64,000 bases of DNA from an uncultured Verrucomicrobiales bacterium (GCA_937928735.1 CALFVF010000001.1:1-64000), one strand, 5' to 3'. Shown: positions 52,611 through 62,622, counted from the first letter of the stretch. Numbers and translations are program-made. Notes: a model not told the origin generated them from the letters alone.

Positions 52611-54350
52611 ATGGGATTGATTGATGCCATTAAACGCTGGCGACTGGCCAATAAAGGCCTTTCGTCAGGAAAGAAGAGACGAACTCAGCGAGAAACAGGC
52701 GTGACTATCTTGATTGATAGGAGCCGCTGGTTTCGCTGGCTACTCTATATGCTCTTTGTGGCTATAGCGGCCCTCTTTGTGGCCAATGGGAGTAACTTAA
52801 GCATTTACGCTGGGGATGAAACTACCCGTATTCTGGCTGGAGGGCTGTTTGGATTTGCGGCAGTGGTGATGCATGACTTGATCCATAATCACCGCGCGCG
52901 CAATGGGCGTGTGGTGCTGGTCTTTGGCGGGATGTGCCTGTATCTGCTCTCACTATGGGTGATCCAGAACTTAGTGTTTGGAAAATATGGGACAGAGGAA
53001 TTTAAGCTCCTGCTGACTCCATTTGTCCTCGTGCCGATGGTGAACTCTATCTTGCTGGGGCGCCGAGCTGGGATGTTCTCGATGGTTTTTGCCGCCTTAA
53101 TAGGCAGCCTGATGGTGCCTAAGGATCTCATACCTGTATACTTCGCTATGATGTTACTAGGTGGTCTCACCTGTATTTATCTAACGAAGAGTGTACGCCG
53201 AAGAGGAGCAGTGCTAAGAGCTGGATTCTATGCAGGAATAGCGATACTTATTGTGGGCATTCTCTTTGATCTAGTGAAGATCCCAGAGAGCCACGTTGAC
53301 TGGAAACAAACCCTAGCCGCAGGTGGTGGGGCGATAGGTATGAGTCTTCTTGTCTCTATGGTCGTGAGTGGTGTGCTCCCAGTGCTGGAAACGAGCTTTG
53401 GAGTCACCACAGACATCAGCTGGCTCGAGTCAAGTGACCTCAATCACAAGCTACTAAAGCGCATGCAGCTCGAGGCACCAGGGACATTTCATCATAGTTT
53501 AGTGGTCGCCTCCCTGGCAGAATCCGCCGCAGAGAGTGTCGGGGCGAATGCCATCATGTGTCGAGTGTGCTCCTATTTCCACGATATCGGTAAGATGAAA
53601 AAACCAGAGTATTTCATCGAGAACCAAGGAGAGGAAAATCCCCATGACCAGCTGACGCCGACAATGAGTGCTCTCATTATTATTGCTCACGTGAAGGACG
53701 GTGTGGATATGGCGATGAAATTTAAGCTTAATCCCGTCATCATTGATGTGATTCGTGAGCATCATGGGGACTCAGTGGTCGCCTATTTCTACCACAAGGC
53801 TCAAGAGCAGCAGAAAGATCAGCTCGAGTCTGGGCAAGAGAGCCATGAAGACTTCCCGGAAATCGATGAGAAATCATTCCGCTATCCTGGGCCCAAGCCT
53901 AGGTCAAAGGAGAGCGGAATCATCAGTCTCGCAGACGCCGTGGAGAGTGCCTCTAGGACAATTCATAAGCCCTCTCCCGCAAAGATCTCAGCTCTAGTGA
54001 ATGATATCGTGACAAAGAGGATCTTAGAGGGGCAGCTCGATGAAAGTGGCTTGACCCTAAATGAACTCAGCCGTGTGAAAGAGAGCTTTTCTTCCACGCT
54101 GAGAAGTATGATGCACAGCCGAATCGACTATCCTAAGGATGATATTTCGACAGAGCGTAAAAAAGAGAATCAGTCGAAAACCTCAAACGCGAAGCGTGAA
54201 GACAATCTCAAGACCTCCAAACCTGTGAAGAAACAGACCAAACAGGGAGAGTCGAATCAAGGCCCACAGAGTGAGTCTTCTAAAAAGCCCTCTAAGGATA
54301 AGAAATCAGCTTCAGATAAGAAATCAAACAGCGCAAATGGAGCTTCCTAG
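52611..54350 (+). CDS. 7TM-HD family phosphohydrolase (PgpH-like)
   Basis: 579 residues from ATG 52611 (MGLIDAIKRWRLANKG); the earlier GTG adds 16 unlikely residues. Seven or so hydrophobic helices cover ~40-265. Next is a cytoplasmic HD domain: GTFHHSLVVASLAESAA, CSYFHDIGKMKKPEYF, EENPHDQLTPTMSALIIIAHV and VIREHHGDSVVAYF, with all metal-binding His/Asp residues. The last ~80 residues are a Lys/Ser/Gln-rich tail. Relatives (PgpH) hydrolyse cyclic di-AMP. It overlaps ybeY by 14 bases; the same order (7TM-HD, ybeY) is common in bacteria. The large periplasmic domain of PgpH is missing. Confidence 0.92.
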   Translation: MGLIDAIKRWRLANKGLSSGKKRRTQRETGVTILIDRSRWFRWLLYMLFVAIAALFVANGSNLSIYAGDETTRILAGGLFGFAAVVMHDLIHNHRARNGRVVLVFGGMCLYLLSLWVIQNLVFGKYGTEEFKLLLTPFVLVPMVNSILLGRRAGMFSMVFAALIGSLMVPKDLIPVYFAMMLLGGLTCIYLTKSVRRRGAVLRAGFYAGIAILIVGILFDLVKIPESHVDWKQTLAAGGGAIGMSLLVSMVVSGVLPVLETSFGVTTDISWLESSDLNHKLLKRMQLEAPGTFHHSLVVASLAESAAESVGANAIMCRVCSYFHDIGKMKKPEYFIENQGEENPHDQLTPTMSALIIIAHVKDGVDMAMKFKLNPVIIDVIREHHGDSVVAYFYHKAQEQQKDQLESGQESHEDFPEIDEKSFRYPGPKPRSKESGIISLADAVESASRTIHKPSPAKISALVNDIVTKRILEGQLDESGLTLNELSRVKESFSSTLRSMMHSRIDYPKDDISTERKKENQSKTSNAKREDNLKTSKPVKKQTKQGESNQGPQSESSKKPSKDKKSASDKKSNSANGAS

Positions 54351-54786
54351 TCTCGAAATCTATGATCTCCAAGATGAGATCCACCTTCCAGGGAGCCTTA
54401 TTAGAAGAATAGAGCAGGCCGCTCAGCGAGCTCTACCTCATGTGCTTGAGCAGCAGATTTTCGAGAAGAGCGCGATCGCTGATCTTGAGTGTATTGAGGT
54501 GAGCATTGTGAGTGATGAAGTGATTGCCCAAGTGCATGTCGACTTCATGGATATTGCGGGAGCGACAGATGTCATCACCTTTGAGCATGGTGAAATTATC
54601 CTTAGTGCGCAGACCGCGAAGCTCTATGCTGGTGAGTATGGCGTGTCACTGGAGCGCGAACTCATGCTTTATGTGATTCATGGATTACTCCACCTAGCAG
54701 GTTATGAGGACGAGAGTCCAGAAGACCGAGAAGTCATGGAGAAAGTGCAATTTGCGCTGCTCGAGCAAGTCTGGCAGGAATCATGA
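54337..54786 (+). CDS. ybeY: Endoribonuclease YbeY
   Basis: 149 residues from ATG 54337 (MELPSLEIYDLQDE). DVITFEHGEIILS is the substrate strand, and the zinc motif is HGLLHLAGYEDESPEDREVM. In most YbeY proteins this reads HGxLHLxGYDH, so the third histidine ligand is replaced by Asp here. Replacement by Asp also occurs in other lineages, so activity may be retained. YbeY is needed for 16S rRNA 3' end maturation and ribosome quality control. The start overlaps the 7TM-HD gene. Confidence 0.93.
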   Translation: MELPSLEIYDLQDEIHLPGSLIRRIEQAAQRALPHVLEQQIFEKSAIADLECIEVSIVSDEVIAQVHVDFMDIAGATDVITFEHGEIILSAQTAKLYAGEYGVSLERELMLYVIHGLLHLAGYEDESPEDREVMEKVQFALLEQVWQES

Positions 54787-54903
54787 TGACAGCCTGAAAG
54801 AGAGTAGGGGGAGAAAGTAGAGGAAGAGTGAGAGTTGTTGTAATTCTGCGGATGGGGGTTGACCCCCTAGAGAAAATAAGACACCACTTATCTTTGTAAC
54901 ATT

Positions 54904-56193
54904 ATGTTTGAGGTCAGAGAAAAACCAGAAATGGTAGAACGCGCTCTTCTGGTGAGAATTGGATTTGATCGCCGTCAGGAAGATGAGGAATTGAGTTTAT
55001 TAGAGGAACTAGAAGAACTAGTCGACACACTAGGTGTTGGTGTGGTCGCTGTGGAATTTGCGAGATCTCGAAGCATGCACAAGCGCTATCTCTGCGGTAC
55101 AGGAAAGGCGAGTGAACTTATCGAACTCGCCAAGGCGCATGAATGTGACTGTTTGATATTTGATAATATGCTCTCGCCCTCTCAGCAGAAGAACTGGGAA
55201 GAACTGGGAGAAATTTGTGTGATTGATCGAGAAGAAGTTATTTTAGATATCTTCGCACAGCGAGCACAGACGAAGGAAGCCAGACTTCAAGTCGAGCTAG
55301 CAAGAATGCAGTACGCCCTGCCGCGCCTATCCCGAATGTGGGGGCACCTTGACCGTGAAGGTGGCGGTAGTGCAGGTGGCGGAGGAGCATCTCGGGGAAT
55401 GGGGGAGCAGCAGGTCGAGGTCGATAGACGTCTCGCGCACAAGAGAATCGATCGAGCGAAGCGAGAGCTCGCAGAGGTGCGCACTCAGCGCGCCACGAGG
55501 CGCAAAGAACGTGAGAAAAACGCGACACCTCACGCAGCGATTGTTGGCTACACCAATGCGGGGAAGTCTACACTGCTCAATCAAATCACAGGCTCTGACA
55601 TCATGGCCAAGGACATGCTCTTTGCGACTCTGGACACCACGACGCGCAGCATTGAGCTACCAGATGGGCAGACACTCATGCTCACAGATACTGTTGGGTT
55701 TATTCGGAACTTACCGCACCGCTTAGTCGAGGCCTTTAAGGCGACCTTGGAGGAGGCAATTCACGCAGATTTCATATTACATGTGTTAGACTCATCTTCA
55801 CCAGAGGCGATTCAATTTTATGAGACAACAATGGGCGTACTCGAAGAACTCGGGGTGGAAGATAAGCCGATGGTAACGGTACTCAATAAAATCGACCTTA
55901 TCGAAGATGACGCCATCTTATCTTCTTTAGAAGATCGTTTTCCCAATGTCATTCTGGTCTCTGCCTATCAGGGGCTTGGCATGGAGGAGTTGCTCTTGAA
56001 GTGCTCAGAAATGCTTGGAGATCGTGTGCGCAAGAGAACCTACAGGCTACCTCAGTCTCGAGGAGATCTCGTGGGGCTCTTGCATGAGGAGTGTAAGGTC
56101 GTGAGTGTGGATTATGAGGGCAATGAGATCTTAATGACCGCTATTGTTCCCGCAGATGTCGCAGGGAGGTTAGATAGATTTATTGAGGTATGA
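54904..56193 (+). CDS. hflX: GTPase HflX
   Basis: 429 residues. The N-terminal HflX domain (ELVDTLGVGVVAVEF, KRYLCGTGKASEL, CLIFDNMLSPSQQKNWEE) and helical linker with a glycine-rich loop (GGGSAGGGGASRGMGEQQVE) precede the G domain: P-loop GYTNAGKSTLLN, switch FATLDTTTRS, DTVGFIRNLPHRLVEAFKATLEE and NKIDL. It splits or rescues stalled ribosomes. The ATGA overlap with tilS links translation of the two genes. The start is ATG 54904. Confidence 0.97.
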   Translation: MFEVREKPEMVERALLVRIGFDRRQEDEELSLLEELEELVDTLGVGVVAVEFARSRSMHKRYLCGTGKASELIELAKAHECDCLIFDNMLSPSQQKNWEELGEICVIDREEVILDIFAQRAQTKEARLQVELARMQYALPRLSRMWGHLDREGGGSAGGGGASRGMGEQQVEVDRRLAHKRIDRAKRELAEVRTQRATRRKEREKNATPHAAIVGYTNAGKSTLLNQITGSDIMAKDMLFATLDTTTRSIELPDGQTLMLTDTVGFIRNLPHRLVEAFKATLEEAIHADFILHVLDSSSPEAIQFYETTMGVLEELGVEDKPMVTVLNKIDLIEDDAILSSLEDRFPNVILVSAYQGLGMEELLLKCSEMLGDRVRKRTYRLPQSRGDLVGLLHEECKVVSVDYEGNEILMTAIVPADVAGRLDRFIEV

Positions 56194-57137
56194 CAGTCAG
56201 AGGTGCACTCGAGACATGGCTGAAGCACTCTGGAGCGTCTTCCTGCATAGTGGCAGTCTCTGGGGGGCGCGACTCTATGTGTCTACTCGATAGTGTTCGC
56301 TCTCTAAGTGAGAAGCCTTTTCAGGTGCTGCATGTGAATCATGGAGTCAGAGAAAATGATTCATTGATAGATGAATCACTTGTACGCGAGTATTGTGATC
56401 ACCACGAAATAGAGTGCTCTGTAGAACGGGTCGATGTGCCTGCGAGAATGCAGCAGCAGAGTGAGGGACTCGAAACTGCAGCGCGCCAGCTCAGACTCGC
56501 AGCCTATGCCCGAGTTGCTGAGCAGAGTGGGGTGAGAAATGTGCTCGTAGCGCACCACGCGAATGATCAGGTGGAGACTGTCTTGCATAACCTAATGAGG
56601 GGGTCTGCGGGACTTAGTGGGATGCAGGCGCGTAAAGAGATGAGTCAATATGGGATCGTGCTACACAGACCTCTGCTCCATGTCACTCGTGAGGATATAG
56701 ATCACTATGTCCGAGCTTATGATGTGCCTTACCGAGATGATGTGAGTAACCAGAGTGATTTCACAGTGCGTAATCGAATACGCTCCCAGCTGATTCCCCT
56801 GATGCAGAACGTGATGGGACGAGATGTGCTAGCGCCAATATGCCGCAGCTCAGAGCTAGAAGCAGAGAAATCCAATGCGGTAGTATCCTATCTGAGAGGT
56901 CTACAGATCCATGACCCTCAAGGGCGAATCTATCTACCTAAGCTACGAGAATTAGATCCAGCCTTTCAGCGTGAAGTACTGAGAATGTATTTAATCGAGC
57001 ATTCTGTGTCATCTCTCAGTCGAGCAATGGTGGAGCGCTGTATGCAGCTGCTGGAGAAAGAAGACATCGCTAAAGTGAACTTGTCCTCAAACTTAGTGAT
57101 GCGCCGCAGCCAGCAGCGTCTGTTTATTGAGGCATAA
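56190..57137 (+). CDS. tilS: tRNA(Ile)-lysidine synthetase
   Basis: 315 residues. The PP-loop is VAVSGGRDSMCLLDSV, LHVNHGVREND is the second motif, and NVLVAHHANDQVETVLHNLMRG the third, all as in TilS. It is shorter than E. coli TilS: the C-terminal TilS_C domain is lacking, which is common in shorter homologues. It converts C34 of tRNA-Ile(CAU) to lysidine, essential for reading AUA codons. It overlaps hflX by 4 bases (ATGA). Confidence 0.95.
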   Translation: MTVRGALETWLKHSGASSCIVAVSGGRDSMCLLDSVRSLSEKPFQVLHVNHGVRENDSLIDESLVREYCDHHEIECSVERVDVPARMQQQSEGLETAARQLRLAAYARVAEQSGVRNVLVAHHANDQVETVLHNLMRGSAGLSGMQARKEMSQYGIVLHRPLLHVTREDIDHYVRAYDVPYRDDVSNQSDFTVRNRIRSQLIPLMQNVMGRDVLAPICRSSELEAEKSNAVVSYLRGLQIHDPQGRIYLPKLRELDPAFQREVLRMYLIEHSVSSLSRAMVERCMQLLEKEDIAKVNLSSNLVMRRSQQRLFIEA

Positions 57138-57166
57138 AAAAACGGCTGAAGTGATCACTCCAGCCG
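57135..57166 (-). terminator. Rho-independent terminator of the pseudopilin gene
   Basis: CGGCTG-a-AGTGA / TCACT-c-CAGCCG (57143-57166), one mismatch. The minus strand continues into seven Ts, so it ends transcription of the gene at 57192-57938. It also sits at the end of tilS. Confidence 0.85.
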
Positions 57167-57191
57167 CTGTGAGTCTGTTCTAAGAATAGAA

Positions 57192-57938
57192 TTATTTAAT
57201 ACCGAGTAGAGTCAAGTTATGGAAGTTGCTACTTAGTGAGTCAAATTCATCATTGCTAACATCTCCTAAGCCGAAGCTATCTGCATTAGAACCATCTGTA
57301 CCCCAACCTGGGTGGTTGGCAGAGAATACGTTTTCACCATTTTTGATGATTTTGCCTGATTGCTCGTTGACACGTTCAACAGTGACGGATTGGTCATTTT
57401 TAAGTAGAATAGCTTCACCATCGAATGTATTTACATTAAATGTGTCTGTGCTACCCGCAGCGAGAGGTGTCATAATGATGTAGCTTCCAACGGGGCTACC
57501 TGAGCTAAGACCTTTCACATAGCCAAATCCATTCTCACCAGCTTCGAGTGACTTGCCACCCATGATGTCATCATCAGGCTGAAAAGTAGAGGCGCCTCGA
57601 ACAAAGAAAATAGCTTCTGATTTATTAGTTTTGTTAGAAACGACTAACTGGTTAAAGCAATCATTGGCATCATTGGCTGCTCCTTCGGGAAGCCCTACAG
57701 AAGGGAGACTTCTTGTGGCTGTGAGGTCATTGGGGTAGGAAAGAAATTCCTCATCGAAGTCAAAGAGAGCAATTGCTATTTGTTTCGCATTGGAAACAGC
57801 TTGAGTGCGGTGTGCCTTTTTTCTCTGTTTGAGAACAACCGGTGTGGCAATACTCGCAAGTGTGGCAATAATGGCCATTACCACAAGTAGCTCCACGAGA
57901 GTGAAGCCTCGACGTGTTAATTTGTGTTTTAGTTTCAT
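57192..57938 (-). CDS. Type II secretion pseudopilin/prepilin-like protein (verrucomicrobial type)
   Basis: 248 residues. A type III leader with GFTLVELLVVMAIIATLAS gives the prepilin cleavage (G|F, Glu at +5) and the hydrophobic helix. Next are KQRKKAHRTQAVSNAKQIAIALFDFDEEFLSYP and a beta-rich globular head with ENVFSANHPGWGTDGSN. This is the H-X9-DG/PulG-like family expanded in Planctomycetota-Verrucomicrobiota, often present in many copies per genome. It is processed by a prepilin peptidase, perhaps as part of a surface pseudopilus. Monocistronic with strong terminator. Confidence 0.9.
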   Translation of the reverse strand: MKLKHKLTRRGFTLVELLVVMAIIATLASIATPVVLKQRKKAHRTQAVSNAKQIAIALFDFDEEFLSYPNDLTATRSLPSVGLPEGAANDANDCFNQLVVSNKTNKSEAIFFVRGASTFQPDDDIMGGKSLEAGENGFGYVKGLSSGSPVGSYIIMTPLAAGSTDTFNVNTFDGEAILLKNDQSVTVERVNEQSGKIIKNGENVFSANHPGWGTDGSNADSFGLGDVSNDEFDSLSSNFHNLTLLGIK

Positions 57939-58119
57939 GTTATGTAGTATGTATATATGATGCGCTTAGGTATGATAGAATGATAAAGCGCAACTTAGCT
58001 AAAATGCCATTAAGGCTTCTTATCTAAGTAACTGACTATACTAGCAACATGCCAGAATGAGGCAAGCGAAAAGTCGATTTCAGAGTGTGGTGAAATACCT
58101 GTGAGATTAGCAAGTGACT

Positions 58120-59217
58120 TCACTCTTGGGGAGAGAGCCCGCACTGCGCGCGCTGGCGAAGGATATGGTCACAGAGGACGAGAGTCGCCATAGCTTCCAC
58201 CATAGGAACAGCACGGGGGAGGACACAGGCGTCGTGTCTGCCCCTGCCTTTGAGCACGGTCTCTTGTTTGTCAGAGGAGACGGTGTCTTGCTCAGTCATG
58301 ATCGTGGCCGTTGGCTTAAAGGCTGTGCGGAAGATAATATTCTCACCATTAGAGATACCTCCTTGAATACCACCTGAGCGATTGGTCTTTGTGCGCACTG
58401 TGCCATTTTCCATGTAAAAAGGGTCATTGTGTTCACGGCCAGTGAGCAGAGTGCCTTGGAAACCAGAGCCAATTTCAAAGCCTTTTGTGGCAGGGAGACT
58501 CATCATCGCTTTGGCGAGTTCGGCCTCAAGTTTATCAAATACAGGGGCGCCAATACCCGCTGGGCAGTGGCGAATCACACATTCAATGACTCCTCCTATG
58601 GAGTTGCCTTCACTGCGAACCTCTTTGATGAGCTGGATCATTGGCTCTACCATGCTGGGATCACCGGTGCGAACAATATTGCTCTCGACATCTTTATGCT
58701 GGATCTGATCAGGGTCGACTTGGGCTTGGAGATTCTGAATCGATTTCACGTAGGCGACGATTTCGATACCGGGAAGGAGAGAGTCGATGACTTTCCTTGC
58801 GACCGCTGCTGCTGCAACTCGACCAATGGTCTCGCGAGCGGAGGCTCTGCCACCACCGTGCCAGGCTCGTAGGCCATATTTCGCATCATAGGTGTAGTCA
58901 GCGTGAGAGGGGCGGTATTTGTCCTTCATCTCAGTGTAGGAGGAAGGGCGCTGGTCCTTATTGCGCACCAGAATTCCGATGGGTGAACCCAGAGTCTGCC
59001 CTTCAAAGACACCGGAGAGGATTTCACAAATGTCTCCTTCTTGGCGAGGGGTGACGATTTCGCTCTGGCCTGGGCGTCTGCGGTCGAGTTCTTTCTGAAT
59101 ATCTTCCGCAGTGATCTCGATCTGGGGTGGGCAGCCCTCAATATTGACGCCGACACCGACACCGTGGGATTCTCCCCAAGTGGAAATACGAAATAACTGA
59201 CCAAGCGTGCTAGACAT
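58120..59217 (-). CDS. aroC: Chorismate synthase
   Basis: 365 residues. The full set of signatures is present: [55 protein letters not shown], and the C-terminal [17 protein letters not shown]. It uses reduced FMN to convert 5-enolpyruvylshikimate-3-phosphate to chorismate, the precursor of aromatic amino acids and of folate (pabB lies 40 kb away). It is monocistronic. Confidence 0.98.
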   Translation of the reverse strand: MSSTLGQLFRISTWGESHGVGVGVNIEGCPPQIEITAEDIQKELDRRRPGQSEIVTPRQEGDICEILSGVFEGQTLGSPIGILVRNKDQRPSSYTEMKDKYRPSHADYTYDAKYGLRAWHGGGRASARETIGRVAAAAVARKVIDSLLPGIEIVAYVKSIQNLQAQVDPDQIQHKDVESNIVRTGDPSMVEPMIQLIKEVRSEGNSIGGVIECVIRHCPAGIGAPVFDKLEAELAKAMMSLPATKGFEIGSGFQGTLLTGREHNDPFYMENGTVRTKTNRSGGIQGGISNGENIIFRTAFKPTATIMTEQDTVSSDKQETVLKGRGRHDACVLPRAVPMVEAMATLVLCDHILRQRAQCGLSPQE

Positions 59218-59327
59218 GGGTTTTTATATAGGCTCGCCCTTGGAAGTTTCAAGCGTCAAGTGCGTAAGATTCTACTCCCCATTAGCATGAACTATGGCGT
59301 GAGGAAACCAGCAGGGTGATGTGCTCT

Positions 59328-60932
59328 CTACTGCGTGCTAGAGTTGGGTTTGATCTCAAAAGCGATGAGACAAATATCATCTCCATAGCCCTGGGAGCCA
59401 GCAAAGGCGGCTGTGGCATCAAGGACAGTCTGAAGGCCTTCATCCAAGGAGGTGGAGGAGGTGTTCTGGGAGACCTGTAGGGCCTGCTTCATGCGCTCAA
59501 TACCCATAGCCTCACCTTGAGCATTCTCTGTCTCGTAGATGCCGTCTGTGTAGAGCATGAAGTATTGGAGGTCTTCGAGGGTTAAGCTGTGTGAGGTGAG
59601 TGAAATCTCAGGCATCAGGCCTAGTGCTGGCCCTTTCAGCTTCTTGTCAGCGGCGAATAGCTCCACCTCCCCTCTGTAGCATATTAGGGGCATGGGGTGA
59701 CCGGCGGAGGCGCAGCGGATTTCTTGTTTTTCTAGATCAATGACCGCGTAGAAGGCTGTGGCAAACATCGTAATATTCGCTTTTTGGAGAATGCCCGAGA
59801 GGCCGTGATTGAGGCCTTGGAGAAAATGCTCAGGAGAGGAGGCTGAGTGGCGCTCTTTCTCCATCAGTCCACGCAGCATAGAGACGATCAGGGCGGAGCG
59901 GACTCCGTGGCCCATCACATCACAAATGAGAACTCCTGCAGAGGTGTCTGAGAGGGGAAGCACTTCATAGAAGTCTCCCGACATTCCAGAGACTGGAATA
60001 TAGCGCGTGGCGAAATGGACGCGGTGCTTTGTGTTGGCACTATTTTGGGGGAGGGGGAGGATTTTTTGGTCGAGGACAGCATTCTGGACTTCACGCGCGA
60101 GTTGTATCTCCTCCTCAATTTCAGTGTTTCTTGTTTGTAGTTGCTCAGCCACCTCGATGAGCCTGTTCTGAGTGTTGACGAGTTCACTGACATCTGTGGA
60201 GATGCCAAATGTGCCTCGCACCTCACCATTGTGGTCCAACCAAGGGCGCTTAGAGGTCATCACCCAGGATTCTTCTCGCCCTCCTTCCCAGACTTCTTTC
60301 TCCAGCGAAGATTCCTCTTTGGATTGATTGTCCATGATTCTCTGCTCATCCAGCAGAGATTGGTCGGCGTGGCGTGAGTCAAAGAAATCGTGATCGCTCT
60401 TACCGATGAGCTGATCCACACAGGCAGCACCTAGTTTTTCAGCTGTTGCTGTATTGGCCATGACGAACTGTGAATCTTTATTTTTAAAGTAGACATTCAC
60501 AGGGATGTTTTCAATGAGGGTGTAGAGGCGGAATCGTTCTTCTTCGAGAGCAATTTCAGCATTGCGGCGCCTCGTGATATCAATCATGGATCCTGCCATC
60601 TTGAGGGCTTGGCCATCTTGGTCACGCACAACGGCCCCTCGAATACGTAGCCAGCGCCACATCTTGTCACTGTGAAGATATCGGCAGTCGATACCAAAGA
60701 TTTCTTCTTCACTCTCTAGAATGTGCTCGAGGGTGACGCGGAATGGCGCGAGGTCCTCTTGGTGAATATAGCCCTCAGGATGGAGGAATAAATTAGGGGC
60801 AAGGGCGGCAGGGTAGCCGAGGAATTCTAACACTTTGTTAGAATACATGATGATAGGATTGCCAATTTCCCATTCCCAAATGCCCTCATTGGAGGCTTGG
60901 AGTGCGAGTTCGAGGCGGTCTAGATCAGGCAT
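59328..60932 (-). CDS. PAS-PAS-PP2C (SpoIIE-type) phosphatase, first tandem copy
   Basis: 534 residues. A PAS domain at ~5-125 (LALQASNEGIWEWEIGN ... WLRIRGAVVRDQDGQALKMAGSMIDITRR), a second PAS at ~135-255 (LIENIPVNVYFKNKDSQFVMANTATAEKLG), a coiled linker (NRLIEVAEQLQTRNTEIEEEIQLAREVQNAVL), then a PP2C/SpoIIE domain: SGDFYEVL, LICDVMGHGVRSALIVSMLRGL, CASAGHPMP and GYGDDICLIAFE with metal-binding Asp residues. It likely dephosphorylates an anti-anti-sigma factor in response to a PAS signal. It has the same layout as the next gene (61000-62622), with recognisable sequence identity throughout. Confidence 0.93.
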   Translation of the reverse strand: MPDLDRLELALQASNEGIWEWEIGNPIIMYSNKVLEFLGYPAALAPNLFLHPEGYIHQEDLAPFRVTLEHILESEEEIFGIDCRYLHSDKMWRWLRIRGAVVRDQDGQALKMAGSMIDITRRRNAEIALEEERFRLYTLIENIPVNVYFKNKDSQFVMANTATAEKLGAACVDQLIGKSDHDFFDSRHADQSLLDEQRIMDNQSKEESSLEKEVWEGGREESWVMTSKRPWLDHNGEVRGTFGISTDVSELVNTQNRLIEVAEQLQTRNTEIEEEIQLAREVQNAVLDQKILPLPQNSANTKHRVHFATRYIPVSGMSGDFYEVLPLSDTSAGVLICDVMGHGVRSALIVSMLRGLMEKERHSASSPEHFLQGLNHGLSGILQKANITMFATAFYAVIDLEKQEIRCASAGHPMPLICYRGEVELFAADKKLKGPALGLMPEISLTSHSLTLEDLQYFMLYTDGIYETENAQGEAMGIERMKQALQVSQNTSSTSLDEGLQTVLDATAAFAGSQGYGDDICLIAFEIKPNSSTQ

Positions 60933-60999
60933 GTTAGAGTGAGGCGTGGTGTGAGTCAGGGTGAATAAAGGGATGGTTGGAGCACTATGGAATCATTGG

Positions 61000-62622
61000 C
61001 TATGAGTTCTTAAGGAATGCCCCAAGAACGCAAACATCATCTTCAAAGGCTTGGTCAGCACTCCATTGTTGGGCGTCTAGAATGAGGTGCTTGATCATGG
61101 AGTGAATATCTCGGTGGCGATGGCGCTCTATGGCCGCAAACATACGCTTACACCCCCATTCTTCCCCCTCCGGGGAATTGGCCTCAAAGAGCCCGTCTGT
61201 GTAGAGGACAAAGCCTGAAATATCTGCGAGAGCGATCTGGGTGGCACGGTACTGGGCGGTTGAGAAGAGACCCAGAGCACGCCCCCGGGCTCGGCGGTGG
61301 AAGCGGTGCTGGGTGCCGTCTTTTCTTAAAACATAGGGGAAGTTATGCCCAGCAGAGACAATTTCTAACTGGCCGGCGCGAAAATCAATCACCGTGTAGC
61401 AGGCTGTGGCAAAAAGAGTGAGCCCCGCTCTGCCAAGTATGCCGGAGAGCCCGTCATTGATCGTGGTGATGAATCTCTCAGCGTCTCCTTGAGAACTGCG
61501 TGCCTTTTCAATAACGCCTCGAATCATAGACACCACAAGGGCGGATCTCACACCATGGCCCATGACATCACAGATAAAGAGACCCACCTTATCGGGGCTG
61601 ATAGAAAAGACTTCGTAGTAGTCGCCCGCGAGATCAGCTGCGGGGAGGTAAGTTTCTGCGAGCTCTAGGTGATTTCTCCAAGAGGTAGTCTGGCTAGTGT
61701 TGTTGTTGTTTTGTCTTTGAGAAGAAGAGGAATGGGAGCGGGAGCTTGCGTCAGGTAAGAGGGCTTGTTGGATCTCTTTGGCGAGGTGGAGTTCCTCCTC
61801 GAATTCTTTGTTCTTTGTGTGGAGATCAAGTGCGAGAGACTCGAGTTGCTTCTGCGCTTTCACGAGTTCTGTGACGCGGTTGCCCACACCGAATACACCA
61901 AGAACTTGACCGTGGCTATCGATCCAGGGAACTTTGACAGTCTGCACCCAGGAATCTTCGCGGTTATTCCAGATTTCGCGCTCGATTTCACCCACCATGG
62001 ATTGTCTGGTCTGCATGATTCGGAGCTCATCTTCACGGAATTTCTGCCAGCCTTCTTCTGCGTAGAAATCTTTATCGGTTTTACCGAGAGCATTTTCAGG
62101 GGTGCCCGCCCCTATCCACTCAGCGAGTTGTTTATTAATGAGCACAAAGCGTGATTCTGTGTCCTTGTAGTAAATATGTAGAGGGACACTATCGAGCACA
62201 GTTTTTAGCATCGAGCGCTCTTCATTGAGGGCGATTTCAGCTTCTTTTCTTTGGGAAATATCGATGGCTGATCCAGCTAGGCGGATCGCCTGACCTTGAG
62301 AATCTCTCACGACAATGGCGCGGATACGCAGCCAGCAAGTTGTGCGATCGGACTTCAGAAAACGGCAGTCAATGGCAAAGAGTCGCTCCTCGGTGTCCAT
62401 GAGCGCGAGTTCGAGCTCTTTGCGAAAGTCACCGACATCCTCTGCGTGGATGAGCCGCTGGGGCTGTGACATGAAGTTAGGAGCTGTTATTTCATCACAT
62501 TGAATGAAGCTTAGGAATCGAGGGGAATAATAGATTTCCTCAGAGCCAACTTGCCAGTCCCAAACGCCCTCATTGGAGGCCTTTAAGACGAGTTCTAGAG
62601 TTTCCTTCGCAGATTGTTCCAC
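61000..62622 (-). CDS. PAS-PAS-PP2C (SpoIIE-type) phosphatase, second tandem copy
   Basis: 540 residues. It has the same domain order as its downstream neighbour: PAS (LVLKASNEGVWDWQVGS ... CWLRIRAIVVRDSQGQAIRLAGSAIDISQR), PAS (LDSVPLHIYYKDTESRFVLIN), coiled linker (LALDLHTKNKEFEEELHLAKEIQQALL) and PP2C with AGDYYEVF, FICDVMGHGVRSALVVSMIRG, VSAGHNFPY and FEDDVCVLGAF. A Ser/Gln/Asn-rich insertion (SSSSQRQNNNNTSQ) precedes the phosphatase domain. A tandem duplication is the obvious origin. No anti-sigma kinase or STAS protein is adjacent. Confidence 0.92.
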   Translation of the reverse strand: MEQSAKETLELVLKASNEGVWDWQVGSEEIYYSPRFLSFIQCDEITAPNFMSQPQRLIHAEDVGDFRKELELALMDTEERLFAIDCRFLKSDRTTCWLRIRAIVVRDSQGQAIRLAGSAIDISQRKEAEIALNEERSMLKTVLDSVPLHIYYKDTESRFVLINKQLAEWIGAGTPENALGKTDKDFYAEEGWQKFREDELRIMQTRQSMVGEIEREIWNNREDSWVQTVKVPWIDSHGQVLGVFGVGNRVTELVKAQKQLESLALDLHTKNKEFEEELHLAKEIQQALLPDASSRSHSSSSQRQNNNNTSQTTSWRNHLELAETYLPAADLAGDYYEVFSISPDKVGLFICDVMGHGVRSALVVSMIRGVIEKARSSQGDAERFITTINDGLSGILGRAGLTLFATACYTVIDFRAGQLEIVSAGHNFPYVLRKDGTQHRFHRRARGRALGLFSTAQYRATQIALADISGFVLYTDGLFEANSPEGEEWGCKRMFAAIERHRHRDIHSMIKHLILDAQQWSADQAFEDDVCVLGAFLKNS

